From GCA-002050365 sp038235165 (GTDB taxonomy: Bacteria; Acidobacteriota; Blastocatellia; Pyrinomonadales; Pyrinomonadaceae): 64,000 bases of DNA. The stretch covers positions 62,001-126,000 of the forward strand of contig JBBSUG010000010.1 of assembly GCA_038235165.1 (NCBI GenBank), read 5' to 3'. Positions 45,701 to 53,335 of this stretch are shown one piece after another. Numbering within the stretch: the first letter of the stretch is position 1; each line of letters begins with the position of its first letter. The position numbers and the translations under genes are program-made. Under the pieces are notes generated by a model. The model was not told the DNA's origin, did no database searches, and saw only the letters and a program-made list of their open reading frames with translations.

Positions 45701-46614
45701 GTACCGACACGGACACGGGAGGAGTCGGCGTTCGAGTTGACAATGTTAAAATCTTGGGCGGCAAACAATGTAATACGTGCGCCGCGCCAAATGCCTGTAA
45801 TTTCCAGAAACGATTTGATTTTGACGGCGACGGTAAAGCGGATATATCGGTTTTCCGTCCGGCGGGCGGCAACTGGTATATTCAAGGTTCGCAGAACGGA
45901 TTCACCGCCGCCCAATTCGGCGACACTAATGACAAAATCGTTCCTGCCGATTACGATGGCGACGGCAAAACCGACCTCGCTGTGTATCGCGCCGGAACGT
46001 GGTATCTCCAGCGGTCAACTGCCGGTTTTACCGGCGTTGCTTTCGGCGCACCGGATGACATTCCGCAGCCCGCCGATTTCGACGGCGACGGTAAAGTCGA
46101 TCTCGCCGTCTGGCGACCGTCAAACGGCACTTGGTATGTGTTCAATTTATCGAACAATCAGTTTGGCGCAGTGCAATTCGGAGTAGTAGGGGACAAACCG
46201 GTCGTCGGCGATTATGACGGCGACTGCAAAGCCGATTATGCCGTTTTCCGCCCGTCAAACGGAACTTGGTATCTCCAGCGGTCAACTGCCGGTTTTACCG
46301 GCGCACAGTTCGGTGAAAGCACGGACAAACCCGTCCCGGCAGATTATGACGGCGACGGCAAAACCGATCTGGCGGTGTTTCGCCCGTCAAACGGCGTATG
46401 GTATCTCCAGAGATCAACCTCCGGGTTTACCGGGGTACAGTTCGGACTTTCAACCGATCTGCCGACCCCGGCTGACTATGACGGTGACAGCAAGGCGGAC
46501 ATCGCCGTATTTAGAAGCGGAACGTGGTATTTGCAGCGTTCGACTGCCGGGTTCATCGGCGTTCAGTTCGGTGAAGCAACCGACAAACCGACTCCGAATG
46601 CTTTCGTTCCTTAA
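42718..46614 (+). CDS. Giant secreted protein with FG-GAP/VCBS-like repeats
   Basis: 1298 residues, exported by an N-terminal hydrophobic helix (FRILLIIAVVATTVFLI). Domains in order: a charged coiled segment (about 85-130, REQDRHEALKKKGLSEEQIE); a large beta-rich module (about 165-635) with FTPPDTNGDVGPNNYVSSVN and SVDPTDDCTFWYTQEY; a carboxypeptidase-regulatory-like unit (ITGTVTFCTGGAPVSRAGIN); a CARDB-like unit (VPDPGEQLTVSLPLQNTGAA); a jelly-roll-like module; and about seven calcium-type repeats, each like PADYDGDGKTDLAVFRPSNG followed by WYLQRSTAGF. The repeats probably form a beta-propeller and bind Ca2+. Likely an extracellular enzyme or adhesin; no catalytic centre is obvious. Two near ATG codons exist. 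Confidence 0.78.
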   Translation: MKMNWKFRILLIIAVVATTVFLIKMPFQTDSTAQVLSGENENAPGKVTAYENGVMKTTPSNFAVSGSVREMPTSATDIQKENSLFPTEEEREQDRHEALKKKGLSEEQIERLEAKEEINKLNAREVKNIVPGAGAGAKDSFEDPLVKTNQVLRPNSPQTMPTPSLTFDGASSNDNAALYGGRFTPPDTNGDVGPNNYVSSVNLALRIFNKSGGLVAGPVRTSSLFAALPASDPCRTQDDGDPIVLYDTLADRWHITQFALPTGGDAYQCVALSVTGDPTGAYYVWSYRYPNPGVKTNDFPKVGVWTDGYHMTFNQFDSSDKFAGVGVLTQDRAKALVGDPTAGLIYINLSLVDSNASSLLPGDIDGYVGPPTGASEVFAEERADEFGDPMDAVRIYKWVPNFATPANSVFSVIGDIPLAAFDGRSPSGRSNIEQMGGTNLAANARRSMHRFAYRNFGTTANPVNSYVGNFTVNVSGVAPTTAATYQAGIRWYEMRRTGDAFSLFDQGTHNLTPGDGANGLNNWMGSLAQDNRGDIALGFSQAGTNQRADIKIAGRTTNTANSGILNEGEALMYAANGSQTSTENRWGDYSAMSVDPTDDCTFWYTQEYYATTSSAGWSTRIGKFRFPQCTDAPKATITGTVTFCTGGAPVSRAGINATGGFNRVTGTDGSYSIIVSPGTYTVSGNQSGGGLSGTPQTVTVAAGGTATANLCLTGVAVVTSQSPQIVTESCAIPNGVPDPGEQLTVSLPLQNTGAASTNNLTATLQSTGGVTNPSAAQSYGALAPGSAAATRNFTFTVSPNTPCGGNVTLTFNVADGATSYGTVTKTFETGVNTVSLTENFDGVAAPALPSGWTNVQLSGTDINWVTSADSPNTPPNAAFAIDSTQIALSALVSPATLIQTASAQISFSNSYNTEPTYDGMLLEYTTNGGSTWTDVIAGGGSFVSGGYSAVISSGFNSPIAGRNAWTGNSNGYVNTVVNLPASLRGQTVQFRWLMGTDTDTGGVGVRVDNVKILGGKQCNTCAAPNACNFQKRFDFDGDGKADISVFRPAGGNWYIQGSQNGFTAAQFGDTNDKIVPADYDGDGKTDLAVYRAGTWYLQRSTAGFTGVAFGAPDDIPQPADFDGDGKVDLAVWRPSNGTWYVFNLSNNQFGAVQFGVVGDKPVVGDYDGDCKADYAVFRPSNGTWYLQRSTAGFTGAQFGESTDKPVPADYDGDGKTDLAVFRPSNGVWYLQRSTSGFTGVQFGLSTDLPTPADYDGDSKADIAVFRSGTWYLQRSTAGFIGVQFGEATDKPTPNAFVP

Positions 46615-46618
46615 AATC

Positions 46619-46699
46619 AAAAGTCGGGAATGTTGAGTTGAGAACCAGAATTTTTATTTATTATGACTTTCGACAAAACACTCAAGACTCTCGACTTTT
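46619..46699. repeat. Facing heptamer arrays downstream of the giant gene
   Basis: Left: AAAAGTC, GGGAATG, TTGAGTT, GAGAACC (46619-46646). Right: GACTTTC, GACAAAA, CACTCAA, GACTCTC, GACTTTT (46665-46699). The outer and inner units are partly complementary (AAAAGTC/GACTTTT, TTGAGTT/CACTCAA). Confidence 0.6.
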
Positions 46700-46715
46700 A
46701 AACGTGGAGCAGCTT

Positions 46716-46765
46716 AAAACTAGAAAAGCCGAACTGAAAAAATGCAGTCCGGCTTTTCTAGTTTT
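46716..46765 (+). terminator. Intrinsic terminator of the giant gene
   Basis: AAAACTAGAAAAGCC (46716-46730) pairs perfectly with 46751-46765; pairing continues inward with mismatches and the stem ends in GTTTTCTGTG. It is also nearly symmetrical and could act in both directions. Confidence 0.85.
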
Positions 46766-46835
46766 CTGTGCATTTTGGTATTAATTAACAGAGACTAAAT
46801 TGACAGAAAGTTAAAAAATCTTTCAAAATTCAAAT

Positions 46836-47582
46836 ATGGAAAATCTTCGCGCCGGCTGTCGTTTTTTTTTATTTATCGTGATGACCTTCGGCTTATACGG
46901 CATTTGGTTTATCTTCAAAATTTGCATACCCGATAAAAAGTTTTGGCGGCAAACGATTTTCGGAACGTGGGCGCATACTTTCGTTAGAATTTCGGGGATG
47001 AAAGTAGAAGTCGTCGGCATACCGCCGCGCCGACCTTATTTTCTCGTTTGCAATCATTTGAGTTACACCGATGTTCCCGCACTGCGAGCCGTCACCGAAG
47101 GCAATTTTGTGGCGAAAGGAGAGATTGAAAGCTGGTTTCTGGCGGGCAGAGTTGTTCGAGATATGGGCGCGATCTTCATCAATAGGCAAAATCGCCGCGA
47201 TATTCCGCGAGCCGGTGCGGAAATTATCGAACGGTTAAACGGCGGCGAAGGCATCATCGTTTTCCCGGAAGGCACCAGCACCAAAGGGAAAACCGTTTTG
47301 CCTTTTAATTCTTCATTTTTGGAGTTTGCCGCTAAAACTGATTTGCCGGTTTCCTATGCTTCGATTACTTACGAAACACCGAACAACGAACCGAAGGCGA
47401 GCGATATAATTTGTTGGTGGGAAGACATCAGTTTCGCCGATCATTTATTTCGCCTGTTCAAAGTTCCGAAATTCACGGCAATCATCAGCTTCGGCGATGA
47501 AATGATCTTAAATGCCGACCGCAAAGAATTAGCCCGCACTCTTCAGGAAAAAGTATGCGAAAAATTCACACCGGTTGCTTGA
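46836..47582 (+). CDS. 1-acyl-sn-glycerol-3-phosphate acyltransferase-like (PlsC family)
   Basis: A 248-residue acyltransferase for phospholipid synthesis. A hydrophobic N-terminal helix (FFLFIVMTFGLYGIWFIF) anchors it. Catalytic H-x4-D lies in CNHLSYTDVPAL, the second block in GAIFINRQNRRDIPRAGAEI, and the third in IVFPEGTSTKGKTVLPFNSS. Such proteins acylate lysophosphatidic acid or ornithine/other lysolipids; the acceptor cannot be told. It is a stand-alone gene directly followed by a heptamer array. Confidence 0.88.
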   Translation: MENLRAGCRFFLFIVMTFGLYGIWFIFKICIPDKKFWRQTIFGTWAHTFVRISGMKVEVVGIPPRRPYFLVCNHLSYTDVPALRAVTEGNFVAKGEIESWFLAGRVVRDMGAIFINRQNRRDIPRAGAEIIERLNGGEGIIVFPEGTSTKGKTVLPFNSSFLEFAAKTDLPVSYASITYETPNNEPKASDIICWWEDISFADHLFRLFKVPKFTAIISFGDEMILNADRKELARTLQEKVCEKFTPVA

Positions 47583-47584
47583 AA

Positions 47585-47648
47585 ATTCCAAATTCCAGAT
47601 TCCAAATTTACGGTTTTTCCGATTGATGATTTAAGATTAACGATTTAC
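47585..47648. repeat. Two heptamer arrays at the end of the alpha/beta hydrolase gene
   Basis: ATTCCAA, ATTCCAG, ATTCCAA, ATTTACG (47585-47612) and GATTGAT, GATTTAA, GATTAAC, GATTTAC (47621-47648). The second array contains the stop codon (47645-47647) of the minus-strand hydrolase. Confidence 0.75.
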
Positions 47649-48625
47649 GGTTTTACTGCCGGTGCGCTCACTAAATTTTCTTTGAAAAAATCAATGACGC
47701 GGCGGTCGTAGGCTTCCGATTGCTCGAGCGAGGCGTTCGTATTGCCATAGCCGGAGTGATTCAGTTCGGTTTTGGCTTCGACCTTTGTGTCATTCGGAAA
47801 ACATTTGCTCAATGCCGCCGTCGAAATTTGAAAATCGGGTGCGTCCGGTCCGGCTAATAACAGAACCTGCCGATTTCTAATTAGACTGGCAACATCGCAC
47901 ATCGAATCGCGGCGGTAACAGCCGTCGTAAAAATACAGGTAAGTTCCCTGCGCGGCAATTTGCGAGGTCAAAAAACTGGCGAAAGGAAACCGCTGTCCGA
48001 TGGCGGAAGCAAGCAGTTCGTCTGAATTCAGCGGCACGGAATCAAGCGCGAGAGCTTTGATATTGACATCTTTCGCGGCGGCGGCAAGCGCAACCATTGC
48101 GCCCATCTCGACACCGTAAAAACCGATGTTCTGTCCGACCAGATTATTTTGACCGTCGGATTTCAGGCTTCGTACAAAAGCGACCGCTGACAACGCATCG
48201 TCCGTTTCACAGCCGCCGAATGTCGTATTTTTGATCGGCGAATTTTCGCCGTGTCCGCGTTCGTCCGGCATCAAAATCGTGAAATCCGTCGCCTCGTTAA
48301 TCTTCACGCCCAAATCTAAAAGATACGAACGGTCTGCGCCGTAACGGTGAAACATTACTACTGCCGGAGCATTTTCCGTCCCTCTGAGCAGCCAGCCGTG
48401 CGCCGCCGTACCGTCGCTGTTCGTCCACGTTTCCTCCGTCACCCGTGCGCCGCGCGGACTAAATCTGCCGTATTTCTCCGGCGTGACCAAGTATGCGGCG
48501 TGCGGCGGCTGTGCCGTTTTTTGAACCAGCCACACTCCGGCGGCGGCAAATGAAACTATCAACAACAGACAGACAGGCAGCAGGAGGCGAAAAAAGTTTT
48601 TGAAAAGACGAGTGATTTTTGCCAT
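47645..48625 (-). CDS. Membrane-anchored alpha/beta hydrolase-fold protein with Glu at the nucleophile position
   Basis: 326 residues. An N-terminal hydrophobic helix (LLLPVCLLLIVSFAAAGVWL) anchors it on the outer side of the membrane. The fold is alpha/beta hydrolase: VVMFHRYGADRSYLLDLG, LMPDERGHGENSP, then the nucleophile elbow GFYGVEMGAMVALAAA, and a late His in ELNHSGYG. The elbow reads G-V-E-M-G where active enzymes have G-x-S-x-G, with GAG at 48107-48109; converting it to a Ser codon needs two or more base changes. The cap and strand order otherwise look normal. It may be a non-catalytic binding protein or use another mechanism. Confidence 0.8.
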   Translation of the reverse strand: MAKITRLFKNFFRLLLPVCLLLIVSFAAAGVWLVQKTAQPPHAAYLVTPEKYGRFSPRGARVTEETWTNSDGTAAHGWLLRGTENAPAVVMFHRYGADRSYLLDLGVKINEATDFTILMPDERGHGENSPIKNTTFGGCETDDALSAVAFVRSLKSDGQNNLVGQNIGFYGVEMGAMVALAAAAKDVNIKALALDSVPLNSDELLASAIGQRFPFASFLTSQIAAQGTYLYFYDGCYRRDSMCDVASLIRNRQVLLLAGPDAPDFQISTAALSKCFPNDTKVEAKTELNHSGYGNTNASLEQSEAYDRRVIDFFKENLVSAPAVKP

Positions 48626-48768
48626 ATTTTGCGTTAAAAGCGGGAAATAAGTTACAACTTGAAATTGTTTTCGGGAGTCTTAAACAGCAGCCCAGGATAA
48701 AAAGGACTTTCGGTAAGCCGGTTAAAATGTTACCATAAAACACAGGCATAAAGGAAGAGGTTTAACAA

Positions 48769-50637
48769 ATGAAAACATTTTTTTTCTCGATATTTTTGAT
48801 AGTTTCCACATTCGGCTTGAGCATTTTCGGTCAAACTCAGGCAAAACTCGAAAAACCCGCTAAAACTGAAAAAGCCGTGAACGCGCAATTTTTCCCTGTT
48901 TCCGACTTAAAGGAAGGAATGAAAGGGACGGCGTGGACGGTTTTTCGCGGCAGTGAACCGGAAGAATTTCAAGTCGAAATTTTAGGTATCGTTCCCGGCG
49001 CAATCGGTCCGAAGCAGGATATGATTATCGGAAAAATCAGCGGCGGCAGTTCCGAACGAACGAGCGTTTTTGCCGGAATGAGCGGTTCGCCCGTTTATAT
49101 TGAAGGCAAACTCGTCGGCGCGATTTCATATAGTTTTCCATTTTCGAAAGAACCGATTTGCGGCATCACGCCGATTGAACAAATGTTGGCAATTTTTGAA
49201 AACAAACCGGATCAAAAGCTAAAACCGAAAGAACCGCGCTCTATTTCATTTGCCGAACTTGCTGCCAATTACAAAACGAACCTGCCGAAAAACGCGGCGG
49301 TCTCGAGTTCGATTTTAACCGGCAATTCAAATTCGTCTTTGGCGGCGATTGCCGGACAAACTTTTCAGCCGATTGCCACGCCGCTTTCCTTCAACGGATT
49401 TTCGCAGGACACGCTCAATCTTTTTGCCCCGCAACTGGCTTCCGCCGGTTTGCTGCCCGTCTCTAGCGTCGGCGGCGCGGCAAAAATTACGCCGATGGAA
49501 AAAGCGACGGACAAAACTTTGCTCGGCGGCACGTCCGTTTCGATGCAGCTCGTGCGCGGCGATTATTCGATGGCGGCATCCGGCACGGTGACGTTTCGCG
49601 ACGGCGCGAAAATTTACGCCTTCGGTCATCCGTTTTTGAGTCTCGGAACATCCGATTTGCCCATGTCCGAATCGCACGTCGTCACGGTCGTGCCGAGTTT
49701 GAACAATTCATTCAAACTCGCCGTTCCCGATGCGATGGTCGGCAGTATGACGCAGGACCGCGCGACCGGCGTTTTCGGCAGTCTCGGTCAATCACCGAAA
49801 ATGGTTCCGGTCAAATTAAATCTGGAAACGAGCCGCAACAATCAGGAAATATTAAATTTTGAAGTCGCCAAAGACGATTTTTTAACGCCGCTTCTTTTGA
49901 ATATTTCGGTTTACAATTCAATCGTTGCCAACGAACGCGGAATGGGCGATTCGACCATCAAAGTCGAAGGCGAAATCAAATTGAAAAATCAGCAATCAAT
50001 CGTCATTGATCGCCGTTTTGCCGGGGCGCAGGCATCGCAGATCGCCGCCTATTCGGTCGCCGCGCCGGTCAACGCCCTTTTGAAAAGCCGTTTCGACGAT
50101 GCCGACATCAGCGAAATCAATCTGCACGTCACTTCCGTTGACGGCAGCAATACCGCAACGTTGGAACGCATCGCACTCGACAAAACACAGGTTAGAGCAG
50201 GCGAAAGTTTTGAAGTGCAGGCGTTCGTCAGAACTGTCACAGGCAAAGTGTTTTCGCAGAAAATTCCGGTGACGATTCCTGCCGACACGTCCGCCGGAAC
50301 GCTGATGGTCACGGTCGGCGACGGCAGTTTGATCGAGCAGAACGCGGCATCAAAACAATTTGTCCCGAAAAATTTGAGCGAACTCGTCAAAACCATCAAC
50401 AATTTGAAAAAAGACGACCGGCTCTATGTCCAAACTTACCGCGTCACCAACGGTGCAATTATCGGTTCAAACGAAATGCCGAATCTGCCGCCTTCGATGC
50501 TGGCGACATTAAATAACGACCGCACCGCCGGAGGCTTCAAACCGACAGTCACCACAGTTTTAACCGATCAGGAACTATCGCCCGCCGATTTTATTATTTC
50601 CGGGCAGCAGGTTTTGACGATTGAAGTGGTCAAATAA
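48769..50637 (+). CDS. Secreted SpoIVB-type (S55) peptidase-domain protein
   Basis: 622 residues with a signal peptide (FFFSIFLIVSTFGLSIFGQT). The SpoIVB peptidase S55-like domain (residues about 40-270) has LKEGMKGTAWTVFRGSEPEE and the serine motif VFAGMSGSPVYIEGKLVGAI; a His in FGHPFLSLGTSDLPMSE fits the catalytic dyad of the family. In sporulators SpoIVB is a signalling protease. This Gram-negative homologue has a long C-terminal region of beta-rich sequence (TVDGSNTATLERIALDK-like) and no PDZ I can recognise. Its substrate is unknown. A strong GGAAGAGG ribosome-binding site supports the ATG. Confidence 0.83.
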   Translation: MKTFFFSIFLIVSTFGLSIFGQTQAKLEKPAKTEKAVNAQFFPVSDLKEGMKGTAWTVFRGSEPEEFQVEILGIVPGAIGPKQDMIIGKISGGSSERTSVFAGMSGSPVYIEGKLVGAISYSFPFSKEPICGITPIEQMLAIFENKPDQKLKPKEPRSISFAELAANYKTNLPKNAAVSSSILTGNSNSSLAAIAGQTFQPIATPLSFNGFSQDTLNLFAPQLASAGLLPVSSVGGAAKITPMEKATDKTLLGGTSVSMQLVRGDYSMAASGTVTFRDGAKIYAFGHPFLSLGTSDLPMSESHVVTVVPSLNNSFKLAVPDAMVGSMTQDRATGVFGSLGQSPKMVPVKLNLETSRNNQEILNFEVAKDDFLTPLLLNISVYNSIVANERGMGDSTIKVEGEIKLKNQQSIVIDRRFAGAQASQIAAYSVAAPVNALLKSRFDDADISEINLHVTSVDGSNTATLERIALDKTQVRAGESFEVQAFVRTVTGKVFSQKIPVTIPADTSAGTLMVTVGDGSLIEQNAASKQFVPKNLSELVKTINNLKKDDRLYVQTYRVTNGAIIGSNEMPNLPPSMLATLNNDRTAGGFKPTVTTVLTDQELSPADFIISGQQVLTIEVVK

Positions 50638-50646
50638 ATCCAAAAA

Positions 50647-50706
50647 AAACAATTATCGGCGACGGTTAAGGATTGCCAAATCTTTAACCGTCGCCAATAA
50701 TTGTTT
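50647..50706. terminator. Long hairpin ending next to the next gene's start codon
   Basis: Arms 50647-50673 and 50680-50706 (about 27 bases, three mismatches) around a short loop, built of AACAATTAT and GGCGACGGTTAA blocks. It lies 10 bases after the S55 stop and its base ends one nucleotide before the ATG at 50708. It may terminate the S55 transcript and also hold back translation of the HD gene. Confidence 0.75.
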
Positions 50707-50707
50707 T

Positions 50708-51274
50708 ATGAATAACTTACAAGATTTTACACGAGCCGCCAGTTTTGCGGCGAAAAAGCATATTTCTCAAAAACGCAAAGGCAATAATGCCCCTCCATAT
50801 ATCAATCATCCGCTGGAAGTGACGAATTTATTAGCGAATGTCGGCAAAGTCGAAGATTACGACGTTTTAATCGCCGCGCTTCTGCACGACACCATCGAAG
50901 ACACCGAAACTACGAGAGAAGAAATTACCGAACTTTTCGGCGAGAACGTCTGCAACATTGTTTCGCAAGTCACCGACGATAAATCGCTGCCGAAAGCGAC
51001 GCGCAAAGAAAAACAAATCGAACACGCGCCTCACCTTTCGACGGGCGCAAAACTCATCAAACTCGGCGATAAAATCAGCAACATCCGCGATGTGATGGAG
51101 AATCCGCCCGAAGACTGGTCGGACGAACGACGGCTCGAATACGTCAATTGGGGCGAACGAGTTATCAACGGTGTACGCGGAACAAACGAACATTTGGAAA
51201 AACATTTTGACGAGTTGATCGAAAAAGCTAAACAAAAATTTAACCACAAAAGCGAGAACAACGCGGCAGTTTGA
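50708..51274 (+). CDS. HD-domain phosphohydrolase, MESH1/SpoT-hydrolase-like
   Basis: 188 residues, a single HD domain resembling the hydrolase half of RelA/SpoT and the small MESH1 proteins, which remove the 3'-pyrophosphate of (p)ppGpp. The metal and active-site residues are visible: NHPLEVTNLLA, the HD pair in ALLHDTIEDTE, and the later Asp in LIKLGDKISNIRDV. No synthetase, TGS or ACT domain is present. The frame is open from 50621, but that part translates the hairpin, so I start at ATG 50708. The absence of a ribosome-binding site and the adjacent hairpin are notable. Confidence 0.85.
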   Translation: MNNLQDFTRAASFAAKKHISQKRKGNNAPPYINHPLEVTNLLANVGKVEDYDVLIAALLHDTIEDTETTREEITELFGENVCNIVSQVTDDKSLPKATRKEKQIEHAPHLSTGAKLIKLGDKISNIRDVMENPPEDWSDERRLEYVNWGERVINGVRGTNEHLEKHFDELIEKAKQKFNHKSENNAAV

Positions 51275-51298
51275 ACTTTCATCAAAAAGCTGTATGAT
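51271..51298 (+). promoter_or_regulatory. Candidate promoter of the tmRNA gene
   Basis: TTGAAC (51271-51276, overlapping the HD gene stop codon), 16-base spacer, TATGAT (51293-51298). The mature tmRNA begins 20 bases further on, at the expected distance for a short 5' leader. Confidence 0.65.
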
Positions 51299-51318
51299 AA
51301 AAAGTCCTTCCTAAAATT

Positions 51319-51692
51319 GGGGGCGACAGGCTTCGACAGGGGCTTGTATAGATCTTTGGATGCACGTCGGGCTTTTGCTTGTTAGCCCGTTAACAAACCA
51401 AGCTAAACACAAATGCTAATCAAGAATTAGCCCTTGCTGCCTAGTTCATTCTAGCCACAAGTGTTTCATCACAAGTCAGCTTGAAGCGCGTGAATGAAGC
51501 ATAACCCAGTTTAAGCTAGTTCGTCTTCTCCGTCTGCGAAGCCGAGCGAAATGTCAGCCGGACTAGTTTTTGATGAGGTCTTGTCGGTTTACCTACTCAT
51601 CAAACGCGAAACATAAAGTGAACTCGACTAAACGTGTAGATTCTCTAGGTCGCAACCTTTGGATGCGGGTTCGATTCCCGCCGCCTCCACCA
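51319..51692 (+). ncRNA. ssrA: Transfer-messenger RNA
   Basis: tmRNA rescues stalled ribosomes and tags the protein for degradation. The 5' end GGGGGCGACAGGCTTCGACA and the 3' end (T arm GGTTCGATTCCCGCC, then CGCCTCCACCA) are canonical. The acceptor stem pairs GGGGGCG with CGCCTCC (one G-U), and CCA is encoded (51690-51692). The tag ORF lies at 51406-51444. Length 374 bases is usual for a one-piece tmRNA. A T-rich stretch follows the CCA. Confidence 0.97.
51406..51444 (+). other. tmRNA tag-peptide reading frame
   Basis: Inside ssrA, the frame AAC ACA AAT GCT AAT CAA GAA TTA GCC CTT GCT GCC TAG encodes NTNANQELALAA, with the standard ALAA protease-recognition end. The tag on proteins begins with the alanine carried by the tmRNA; the exact resume codon (AAC or one just before) is not certain. 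Confidence 0.85.
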
Positions 51693-51715
51693 TTTTTATT
51701 TCATTTTTTTGTCCT

Positions 51716-53335
51716 TTATCTGGGAAAAATTGGCAGCAAATCTTCCGCCGCGCCGCCAATTTCATCGAATCTGATCGGCACAATCGGAATGGTCAGCGGG
51801 TTTTTGTCCTCGTCAATATCCGCTAAGTTCTGCCGCAGTTTTTGATTTTTTTCCGTTCCAATCAAATTTATTAAATCTTTTTCGGTGGCGTTTATCAATT
51901 TGCAGACCGAGTCGAAACTCCGCAAAATCTTTTTGCGTTCAACTTCATCAAAGCCGCGAAATATCTTCTCGAATTGATATAAATGTTGGTTGTCGCGCTG
52001 ACGGCGGTGCGCTTCGTTGGCGACGGTGTGAACCTCGTCACGCAGTCGGCGCAGTGTTTCGTAGGTTTGGTCTGCTGTCACGAAATCGATTTTTCTTTCA
52101 TCAAAAGTTAAAAAGTGTGAAATTTCGCTGTGCCTGTTCGGCGGTTTGACGGCGGAAATCAGCACGACGTTTTTGATGTGCATTGTTTCTAGAACTTCCG
52201 CCGCGGCGCGAAGCTGCGAAATGCCGCCGTCAATTAACAACAAGTCAGGAAAAGGTTTTTGGGTGAATCTTTGTGCGACAGAATTTGCCATCGCGCTCAG
52301 TTCGTTCTGTTCGTCAACGGCATACAAACGAGTTTTTTCCGGCTTTATTTCGCCGTTTTCCCAAACGATACCGGCGGCGATGAAATTTTTATTGGAAATA
52401 TGCGCGACATCGAACGCCTCTATTTTCGAGGGCTTTTTTTTGAGATTAAAAATGTCGCGCAGTTCCGTTTTGATTTGTTCGAGCGGTTTCGGCTCACCAA
52501 TTTGTTCAAATTTCGATTCAAATTTCGTGCGTTTTAATTTTTGGATTGTCGTCACGTTTAATCCGTCTTTGACGATTAAAATTTTGACGGGACGCGCAAA
52601 TTTTTCCCTCAAAGTGTTTTGCAGTGATTTCCGCGCCGGAAAATCCTGCGTCAGGCGAATTTCCTTCGGCGCGTAAAATTGATAAAACTGCCTGATTGTT
52701 TCAGCCAGAACCATTTCGGCGGTCAAATTATTTTTCGGAAAAACAAAATGTGTGCCGCCCAAAAACTTTCTGCCGCGTGTCGTGACGAGATAAACAGTGA
52801 AATTTTCGCTCGTTTCTTCGACTTCGTAAGTGTCAACCGCATCGTCGAGCCGCAAATTTCTTTTTTTGTCGGCAAAAAGTTTTTGTGAATTAACCAAAAT
52901 ATCGCGCCATTTCGCCGCTTTTTCAAAGTCCAGATTTTCCGCCAATTGATTAATTTTGCCGCTCAAATATTCGGTAAATTTATATTCGTCGCCGCTTAAG
53001 AATTGGCGCAGAGTTTCAACATATTCAGCGTATTCTTCGCCTGAACAGATTTCGGCGACACACGGCGCGACGCATCTTTTCTCGTAAAACATCGCACACG
53101 GCTGCGGAAAATCGCCTTTTATTTTGATCTCACAGCTTCGCAGACGAAAGATTTTATTGAGCATCCCGATCAGGATTCGCACTCCTGTTTCGGGCAGAAA
53201 TGCGCCGAAATATTCGTCTTTTTTGGTGGTGATTTTGCGCGTGACGAGCAGACGTGGAAACTTTTCTTTGGTGATTTTTAAATGCGGATAAAGACGCTCA
53301 ACAATAATTGAATTTTTTGCTTCGTTTCTATTCAT
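51716..53335 (-). CDS. UvrC-like nuclease without the GIY-YIG domain
   Basis: 539 residues that align with UvrC from just after its first domain. It starts at the segment VERLYPHLKITKEKFPRLL, which in full-length UvrC follows the GIY-YIG nuclease. Present: a cysteine group (C68, C80, C88, C92, C97, in PCAMFYEKRCVAPC and onward), the UVR UvrB-binding motif (residues about 121-155), the RNase H-like nuclease with Asp309 (AFDVAHIS), Asp369 (LLIDGGISQL) and His436 (DEVHTVA), and one HhH motif. It could thus make the 5' incision only. Its ATG follows the ligase stop directly (TAAATG). A complete UvrC may exist elsewhere. Confidence 0.87.
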   Translation of the reverse strand: MNRNEAKNSIIVERLYPHLKITKEKFPRLLVTRKITTKKDEYFGAFLPETGVRILIGMLNKIFRLRSCEIKIKGDFPQPCAMFYEKRCVAPCVAEICSGEEYAEYVETLRQFLSGDEYKFTEYLSGKINQLAENLDFEKAAKWRDILVNSQKLFADKKRNLRLDDAVDTYEVEETSENFTVYLVTTRGRKFLGGTHFVFPKNNLTAEMVLAETIRQFYQFYAPKEIRLTQDFPARKSLQNTLREKFARPVKILIVKDGLNVTTIQKLKRTKFESKFEQIGEPKPLEQIKTELRDIFNLKKKPSKIEAFDVAHISNKNFIAAGIVWENGEIKPEKTRLYAVDEQNELSAMANSVAQRFTQKPFPDLLLIDGGISQLRAAAEVLETMHIKNVVLISAVKPPNRHSEISHFLTFDERKIDFVTADQTYETLRRLRDEVHTVANEAHRRQRDNQHLYQFEKIFRGFDEVERKKILRSFDSVCKLINATEKDLINLIGTEKNQKLRQNLADIDEDKNPLTIPIVPIRFDEIGGAAEDLLPIFPR

